DNA from: Gammaproteobacteria bacterium
Lineage (GTDB): Bacteria > Pseudomonadota > Gammaproteobacteria > JAADHQ01
Reading direction: 5' to 3'
DNA length: 37,903 bases
Assembly (NCBI GenBank): GCA_013151795.1
Contig: JAADHQ010000035.1
Coordinates: 1 to 37,903 of the forward strand
In this document: in pieces, positions 33,298 through 37,903 of the stretch
Layout of the letters: each line of letters starts with the position of its first letter
How positions within the stretch are numbered: position 1 is the stretch's first letter
The notes under the pieces: model-generated
The model's input: only the letters and a program-made list of their open reading frames with translations
Database searches by the model: none
Told to the model about the DNA's origin: nothing
Position numbers and translations under genes: made by a program

Positions 33298-34236
33298 ATG
33301 ACGAAAATACTTGACCTTTATTCAAAAAGACAAAAAAGACTTCATGGTGATGTGCCAGATGTTTTTTCATATCATGGTATTCCACAAACTCTCCGTGTTC
33401 AGATTGTTCATATATGGAAAGATGCTCTAGGTGATAAGGAGGGTTATAGGAATGCTCTTCGTGGTGTAAAGGTTAAATATAAATATATTGTTGATAGCTT
33501 ACGTCGTGAATACGGTGTGTTTACGTTGTATGACAGAGGCTACAATGACCACCATTATATTGATGAATTAGAGTATTTCTTTCTGCATGAATCAATTTGT
33601 AATAAAGTCATAGATGTTATTGAATTAACATTTAAAGTGATTGATAAAACAACACGTGAATATAATCATCTTGGCACTCAGAACTTTGATGAAATTGCTG
33701 ATTGTGCTATTTTAGAACTGAATACCAGATTTAAAGAACATGGCATAGGTTATCAATATGAAGAAGGTGAAATAATACGAGTTGACTCTCAATTGCTTCA
33801 TGCGGAAATCGTTAAACCAGCGCTCCAGTTATTGAATTCCACATTATATGCTGGTGCACAACAAGAATTTTTAAGTGCGTATGAACATCATCGCCATCAG
33901 AGGCACAAAGAAGCTTTGAATGATGCGCTTAAGTCGTTTGAAAGTACAATGAAAGCTCTTTGTGACAAGCGAGGTTGGGCTTATACCGCAAATGATACCT
34001 GTTCACGTTTAATAGCAATATGTTACCAAAATAATCTGATTCCAACGTTCTGGAAGGAACATATGGCAGCATTGAGAAGTTTGCTCGAAGGTGGCGTTCC
34101 TACGGGAAGAAATAAGCTTAGTGGGCATGGGCAGGGTTCCACTACAATCGAAGTGCCTGATCATATTGTATCGTATGTATTACACATGACTGGAGCTGCA
34201 ATTATCTTATTGGTTAGGTCGGAACAAGAGTTATAA
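33298..34236 (+). CDS. STM4504/CBY_0614-type protein (AbiJ-like)
   Basis: A 312-residue protein beginning ILDLYSKRQKRLHGDVPDVF, then TLRVQIVHIWKDALGD, which match the N-terminal domain of STM4504/CBY_0614-type proteins and the AbiJ N-terminal domain family. The C-terminal third is helical with a conserved-looking GVPTGRNKLSGHGQG motif. AbiJ relatives act in abortive phage infection; whether this one does is unknown. It stands alone, between two decayed genes, in DNA that reads as more AT-rich than the flagellar block, so horizontal transfer is likely. The start ATG 33298 fits the family start. Confidence 0.75.
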   Translation: MTKILDLYSKRQKRLHGDVPDVFSYHGIPQTLRVQIVHIWKDALGDKEGYRNALRGVKVKYKYIVDSLRREYGVFTLYDRGYNDHHYIDELEYFFLHESICNKVIDVIELTFKVIDKTTREYNHLGTQNFDEIADCAILELNTRFKEHGIGYQYEEGEIIRVDSQLLHAEIVKPALQLLNSTLYAGAQQEFLSAYEHHRHQRHKEALNDALKSFESTMKALCDKRGWAYTANDTCSRLIAICYQNNLIPTFWKEHMAALRSLLEGGVPTGRNKLSGHGQGSTTIEVPDHIVSYVLHMTGAAIILLVRSEQEL

Positions 34237-34263
34237 CAATAAAAATGAATGGAGGATGTATGT

Positions 34264-34809
34264 TTGTCTGGAGGCAATTCATTAATAAACCGTGGTGATT
34301 GATCAAAGCCAGTGACTGTTTTTGTTGAGAAAATATCTAATGCGGTTGGTATTTTGTATGAACACCTGCAGGATTGTAAAGAAAGCTGAAGAGATAAAAG
34401 CGTGAGCTTAATGGGTTACAACAAAGAGCTGTTGACCGCTTAAGACCTCAAGAGGCACGTAAGTAAAATAATATTGAGCAAATTACGGAATAAACAATAC
34501 ATCTACTAAGAGATGATGCAAATGTTGAACAGATGGAAGAAGACTGGGTTGCGTATTTTTTAAGAGTTGTGACATGGTTTTGATAAAGAGATGCAGCTAT
34601 TATGGTTCAGTTTACTTGTGGGTGAGGCAAATCAACACGGCTCTTTCTCGAATAGAACAATTAATTTTGTTGGGTCTATGGATAAGAAAGAGGCTGGTTT
34701 ATTCACTGATCTATGCCAATTTGCATGGGAGTTGGAAGATGAAGATTCTATGATGCTTCTGATGTATAGAGCCTCATGCGAGGCGAAGGTTGGCTTGGAG
34801 GTGTCTTAA
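34264..34809 (+). pseudogene. Decayed DUF2806 gene
   Basis: A DUF2806 gene broken many times. Reading in pieces gives NSLINRGD-stop-SKPVTVFVEKISNAVGILYE, then in another frame RIVKKAEEIKA-stop, then QQRAVDRLRPQEARK-stop-NNIEQITE-stop, RDDANVEQMEEDWVAYF, and finally MQLLWFSLLVGEANQHGSFS and RTINFVGSMDKKEAGLFTDL. The in-frame stop at 34300, a shift near 34365 and further stops rule out a working protein. The likely original start is TTG 34264, eight bases after GGAGG (34251-34255). DUF2806 proteins have no firm function. The last piece (34591-34809) alone looks like a small ORF but is only the tail. Confidence 0.8.
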
Positions 34810-34886
34810 AGGTTGGTTATTTATAGCTAGATGATCGTAGGTTGCTGTTCTATACTTATATAGGAACGTGATCCCATAAAATGATA

Positions 34887-34913
34887 AGCTGTATATGGCC
34901 GTTCCATATAGCT
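34887..34913. promoter_or_regulatory. Palindromic operator candidate upstream of the XRE-ImmA gene
   Basis: TATATGG-CCGTT-CCATATA (34892-34910) is a perfect 7-base inverted repeat extended by AGCT on both sides (one extra base on the left). It lies about 100 bases before the ATG at 35010. A looser AT-rich palindrome with GTTC/GAAC ends is at 34847-34867. Self-repression through such sites is common for XRE-type antitoxins. Confidence 0.45.
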
Positions 34914-35009
34914 ACTACTCTTGCTAAAACATCGTTCTTGTCTAAGTAGATGATAAATGACATATATAGCCATAAATAATTAAAACCGGAAATATATAGT
35001 GAACAAATA

Positions 35010-36197
35010 ATGCCGAATATTAATCACACAATTTTGTCTTGGGCGCGTGAAACGGCTGAGATTTCTTTAGAAAATGCTGCACCGAAGCTTCAAATTAAGG
35101 ACGGAAAAGAAACTAGTGCAGTTAGTAAGCTTACAGCATATGAAAACGGCACTACTAGCCCGTCTAGGAGTATGCTAATTAGAATGTCCAAGCTTTATCA
35201 TCGACCGCTTTTAACATTTTATCTTGATAATCCGCCTAGTATTGGAGATCGTGGAGAAGATTTTCGAACACTTCCTGATCACTATGAGAGAGCAGAAAAC
35301 GCTTATGTAGATGTGTTAATACGCAATATTAAAGCTCGTCAAAGTCTGATTCGCGAGACTTTAATTGATGAGGATGAAGAAATAAAACTGTCATTTGTCG
35401 GTAGAAATTCAATTGACCAAGATGTGCAGCATATTACCCAAACTCTTCGAGAGGTCATAAAGCTTGATATTGAAGAGTTTCGTGAATGCCCTACTTACGG
35501 GGATGCCTTTAAGTTATTGCGCGATAGAGTAGAAGAAGCTGGTGTTTTTGTTCTTCTTCAGGGTAACTTAGGCTCTTATCATACCGATATTAGTGTAACA
35601 ACATTTAGAGGTTTTGCGCTGTCTGATGATGTGGCACCTTTTATACTTATAAATAATAGAGATGCTAAGTCCGCGTGGTCTTTTACACTTCTACATGAAA
35701 TGGCTCATCTTGCTTTAGGTCAAACGGGTGTTAGTGGTGCATATGCAGAAAAACGAGTAGAGAAGTTATGTAACGAAGTAGCGAGCGAGTTTTTGTTGCC
35801 ATCAGAAGAGTTTAAGCGGTTTAATCTATTAAGTTTTGATGCTGAAACTATAAGAGAAGAAATCAGTCAATATGCACTTTCAAAAAAGATAAGTAGCTCT
35901 CATATTACATACCGTCTTTATCGCAGAGGTGATATAAGCAAGGGTGTATGGTCAGAGTTGAGTGACTATTTTCACCAGCAATGGAAAAATAAGCAAGATA
36001 AAGATAAAGAAAAGCTTAAACAGCGGAGCGGCGGCCCTAACTATTATGTGGTGCGCCGATATAATTTAGGCGCTTTGGTTGGTTTGATTCGGAGGCTGAC
36101 ATACTCTGGTGCTCTGAGTACCACAAAAGCAGGGATGCTATTAGATGTTAGGCCACTAAAAGTGCATCGTTTATTTGAAATTAATCATTCAGCATAA
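35010..36197 (+). CDS. XRE-ImmA/IrrE fusion: HTH domain with zinc metallopeptidase domain
   Basis: A 395-residue protein. The N-terminus has an XRE-type helix-turn-helix (about residues 5-70: ILSWARETAEISLENAAPKL, KLTAYENGTTSPSRSMLIRM). The central ImmA/IrrE domain carries the metallopeptidase signature HEMAH (H229, E230, H233 in FTLLHEMAHLALGQTG) and a downstream Glu in EKLCNEVASEFLLPSEEF. The C-terminal ~80 residues are basic. Fusions of this kind are often the regulator or antitoxin of the DUF4411 partner that follows 11 bases later; related proteins (ImmA, PprI) cleave repressors. The active-site motif is intact. AT-rich codon use fits transfer. Confidence 0.88.
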   Translation: MPNINHTILSWARETAEISLENAAPKLQIKDGKETSAVSKLTAYENGTTSPSRSMLIRMSKLYHRPLLTFYLDNPPSIGDRGEDFRTLPDHYERAENAYVDVLIRNIKARQSLIRETLIDEDEEIKLSFVGRNSIDQDVQHITQTLREVIKLDIEEFRECPTYGDAFKLLRDRVEEAGVFVLLQGNLGSYHTDISVTTFRGFALSDDVAPFILINNRDAKSAWSFTLLHEMAHLALGQTGVSGAYAEKRVEKLCNEVASEFLLPSEEFKRFNLLSFDAETIREEISQYALSKKISSSHITYRLYRRGDISKGVWSELSDYFHQQWKNKQDKDKEKLKQRSGGPNYYVVRRYNLGALVGLIRRLTYSGALSTTKAGMLLDVRPLKVHRLFEINHSA

Positions 36198-36208
36198 GGG
36201 ATTGTGTA

Positions 36209-36727
36209 TTGTTATATCTTCTTGACGCTAATACTCTCATTGATGCTAAGCGCGATTATTATCCTATTAATAGTGTGCCGGAATTTTGGGAATGGCTTAT
36301 CTTTCATGGACAGCAAAAAACTATAAAGATTCCTATTGAGGTTTATGAGGAATTCTCAGACACGAGAGATAGTAACGGGCAAAAAGATGACTTGGCAGCT
36401 TGGTCTGAACAACAAGGAGTGAAGGAAGCATTATTGTTTAGTGAAGAAGCTGATCAGAGTCTAGTTTCTCAAATAACGTATAACGGATACACATCAAATC
36501 CAACTGACGATAACATTATAACAATTGGACGCGACCCTTTTCTTATGTCTTATGCTCTGCGTGATTTAGATAATCGTTGCATAGTTAGCACGGAAGCGTC
36601 GAAGCCCAAGAAGCAAGGTGCTAACCGTAAAGTGCCTGATGTATGTAATGACTTTGGTATACGTTGTATAAATAGCTTTCAGATGTTTAGGGAATTGAAC
36701 TTCAATACTAACTGGAAGAATTCTTAA
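36209..36727 (+). CDS. DUF4411 family PIN-like protein, probable toxin
   Basis: A 172-residue protein starting with TTG 36209 (AAGGG at 36196-36200). The N-terminal LYLLDANTLIDAKRDYYPIN, with FWEWL and the acidic EVYEEFSD, match the DUF4411 family of PIN-like nucleases. Candidate metal ligands are D6, E47/E48 and D109 (GRDPFLMSYAL). It ends with IRCINSFQMFRELN. Close coupling to the XRE-ImmA gene suggests a toxin-antitoxin pair, with this as the RNA-cutting toxin. Activity is inferred from family only. Confidence 0.85.
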   Translation: MLYLLDANTLIDAKRDYYPINSVPEFWEWLIFHGQQKTIKIPIEVYEEFSDTRDSNGQKDDLAAWSEQQGVKEALLFSEEADQSLVSQITYNGYTSNPTDDNIITIGRDPFLMSYALRDLDNRCIVSTEASKPKKQGANRKVPDVCNDFGIRCINSFQMFRELNFNTNWKNS

Positions 36728-36831
36728 GTGCGCAAAATCGTTATTTTGTACTAGAATACTGTACTGGTTTTCCAAAAGTGAAAATCAATAAATCATTGTT
36801 TTTATTGAATAACACAACAATAAAGAAAGTA

Positions 36832-36916
36832 TGGTACCGATGGGCGGACTCGAACCGCCACGCATTTCTGCGGCGGATTTTGAATCCGCTTTGTCTACCA
36901 ATTCCAACACATCGGC
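36832..36916 (-). tRNA. tRNA-Leu (anticodon CAA)
   Basis: The minus strand gives an 85-base tRNA: 5' GCCGATG acceptor arm, D-arm with TTGGTAGACA, anticodon stem GCGGA/TCCGC around loop TTCAAAA (anticodon CAA, reads UUG), the long class II variable arm (CGCAGAAATGCG), T-arm GGCGGTTCGAGTCCGCC and encoded CCA at 36832-36834. The first acceptor pair is G-U. The accessory island lies on the 3' side of this gene. Confidence 0.96.
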
Positions 36917-36927
36917 ATAAGCGCCAT

Positions 36928-36955
36928 AGTATAAAGAAATTTGTCGCCTTGGCAA
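36928..36955 (-). promoter_or_regulatory. Sigma-70 promoter of tRNA-Leu
   Basis: On the minus strand, TTGCCA (-35; 36950-36955), 16 bases, then TATACT (-10; 36928-36933). A start near 36921 would be five bases before the tRNA. Spacing and boxes are close to consensus. Confidence 0.75.
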
Positions 36956-37022
36956 TACCCGTCTCATAGTTTGTGTACAGGGATAATGCATTAGGCAGGA
37001 TGACCTGATACCATTTGCCGCC

Positions 37023-37903
37023 ATGAAAAGACAGGATTTCCAGTTTGAGTTACCCGAGGCGTTGATCGCCCAGTTTCCTGTGGATGACAGGTCGGCTAGT
37101 CGCTTATTACACCTGAATAGAAATCAGAAAATTTTACAGGATCAACATTTCAAGGATCTGGTGGATTTTTTACAGCCGGGTGATCTGCTGGTTTTTAACG
37201 ATACCCGTGTTATACCAGCAAGGTTGTTCGCCAGAAAAGAAACCGGTGGTAAGGCAGAAATTCTGATTGAACGGATTACCGGAGACAAGCAGGCGCTGGC
37301 ACATGTACGTGCGAGCAAGTCACCCAAAGCCGGTGGAAAGTTATTGCTGGATGACGATACGGTTGTAACCGTCACAGGTCGCCAGGGTGATTTGTTCGAG
37401 CTTGAGTTTGAATGCCAGGGGAATGTATTAACATTGCTGGATAATATTGGTCATATGCCACTGCCACCTTATATACAACGCGCAGACAAGCAGGAAGATC
37501 AGGAGCGTTACCAAACAGTCTATTCGCGAGTACCCGGAGCAGTAGCTGCGCCGACGGCGGGCCTTCATTTTGATCATGACATGCTTGAAACATTGTCTGC
37601 AAAAGGCGTGCAGCAGGCACATGTTACTCTTCATGTGGGTGCTGGGACATTCCAGCCTGTACGGGTTGATGATATAAAAGACCATGATATGCACAGCGAA
37701 TGGCTGGAAGTCACTGAATCCGTTTGTGAAAAAATCAGGCAAACAAAAAAAGCCGGGCATCGTGTTATTGCTGTTGGTACAACCTCGGTAAGGGCGCTTG
37801 AGTCGGCCTCTCGAAACGGAGAGATTGAGCCTTTTTCAGGTGATACCAATATATTTATCTATCCCGGTTATCAATTTAAAACAGTGGATGCGCTGTTAAC
37901 AAA
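37023..37903 (+). CDS. queA: tRNA preQ1(34) S-adenosylmethionine ribosyltransferase-isomerase QueA (partial)
   Basis: QueA moves the ribosyl part of S-adenosylmethionine onto preQ1 in tRNA, making epoxyqueuosine. The first 293 codons are present and open to the right edge; the family is about 350 residues, so the end is cut off. Signatures: [72 protein letters not shown], and [13 protein letters not shown]. The gene is transcribed divergently from tRNA-Leu, 107 bases apart. The start is ATG 37023; upstream TTGCCGCC offers only a weak ribosome-binding site. Confidence 0.96.
   Translation, partial: MKRQDFQFELPEALIAQFPVDDRSASRLLHLNRNQKILQDQHFKDLVDFLQPGDLLVFNDTRVIPARLFARKETGGKAEILIERITGDKQALAHVRASKSPKAGGKLLLDDDTVVTVTGRQGDLFELEFECQGNVLTLLDNIGHMPLPPYIQRADKQEDQERYQTVYSRVPGAVAAPTAGLHFDHDMLETLSAKGVQQAHVTLHVGAGTFQPVRVDDIKDHDMHSEWLEVTESVCEKIRQTKKAGHRVIAVGTTSVRALESASRNGEIEPFSGDTNIFIYPGYQFKTVDALLT

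Noticed and set aside
34591-34809. 72-residue ORF as an independent gene
   Set aside because: It is only the C-terminal part of the broken DUF2806 gene.
36917-37022. preQ1-type riboswitch before queA
   Set aside because: The 106-base gap holds the tRNA promoter and shows no pseudoknot-like conserved aptamer sequence.
36778-37024. Short ORFs on both strands over the tRNA-Leu gene
   Set aside because: They overlap a clearly folded tRNA and show no protein similarity.
1-37903. CRISPR array or insertion sequence
   Set aside because: No regularly spaced direct repeats and no transposase or integrase frame were seen on either strand.

Overview
The window is a chromosomal segment of a polarly flagellated gammaproteobacterium. 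The gene order fliJ-K-L-M-N-O-P-Q-R-flhB-flhA-flhF-flhG-fliA-cheY-Z-A-B-motC-motD-ParA-like-ParP-like-cheW-DUF2802 is the arrangement seen in Pseudomonas, Vibrio, Shewanella and relatives. FlhF/FlhG (polar placement), CheZ and sigma-54-type promoters support the same assignment. The DNA is moderately AT-rich, and I cannot name a genus from it.

Layout. (1) Positions 1-8134 hold the end of fliI, a frameshifted fliJ, then fliK and the fliL-to-flhB export/switch genes. (2) Positions 8135-13381 hold flhA, flhF, flhG and fliA. (3) Positions 13382-22495 hold the chemotaxis and motor block, ending at a clear terminator. Four sequences with GG-N10-GC spacing (before fliK, fliL, flhA and cheW) fit sigma-54 promoters, so expression probably follows the sigma-54 then FliA cascade. 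(4) Positions 22898-24888, on the minus strand, encode a second FliK-like protein and a free-standing FlhB C-terminal-like protein. They sit behind a sequence with a perfect FliA-type -10 box, so this pair would be made late, unlike the main fliK/flhB.

(5) Positions 25168-32847 are mixed: a membrane pentapeptide-repeat protein, the three AmmeMemoRadiSam genes (amrA and amrB divergent from amrS), an HDOD protein, mog, a small conserved-looking protein, a DUF4382 lipoprotein and a GFA-family protein. (6) Positions 32848-36831 are a small accessory island abutting the 3' end of a tRNA-Leu gene. It holds decayed gene remnants (one recognisable as DUF2806), an AbiJ/STM4504-like protein, and an XRE-ImmA/IrrE protein paired with a DUF4411 PIN-like protein. 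These look like defence or toxin-antitoxin genes. (7) The window ends with tRNA-Leu(CAA) on the minus strand and the first 293 codons of queA.

How the genes fit together: the fli/flh genes build the type III export gate and the C ring, FlhF/FlhG set flagellar number and position, and FliA switches on late genes. CheA-CheY-CheZ-CheB-CheW, with the ParA-like and ParP-like proteins, form a polar chemotaxis array acting on FliM/FliN, and MotC/MotD are the stator. The points most worth a second look are the late-type FliK/FlhB-like pair, three CheY-docking-like peptides at an exact 38-residue spacing in the CheA linker, the fliJ frameshift in an A7 tract, and the island at tRNA-Leu.
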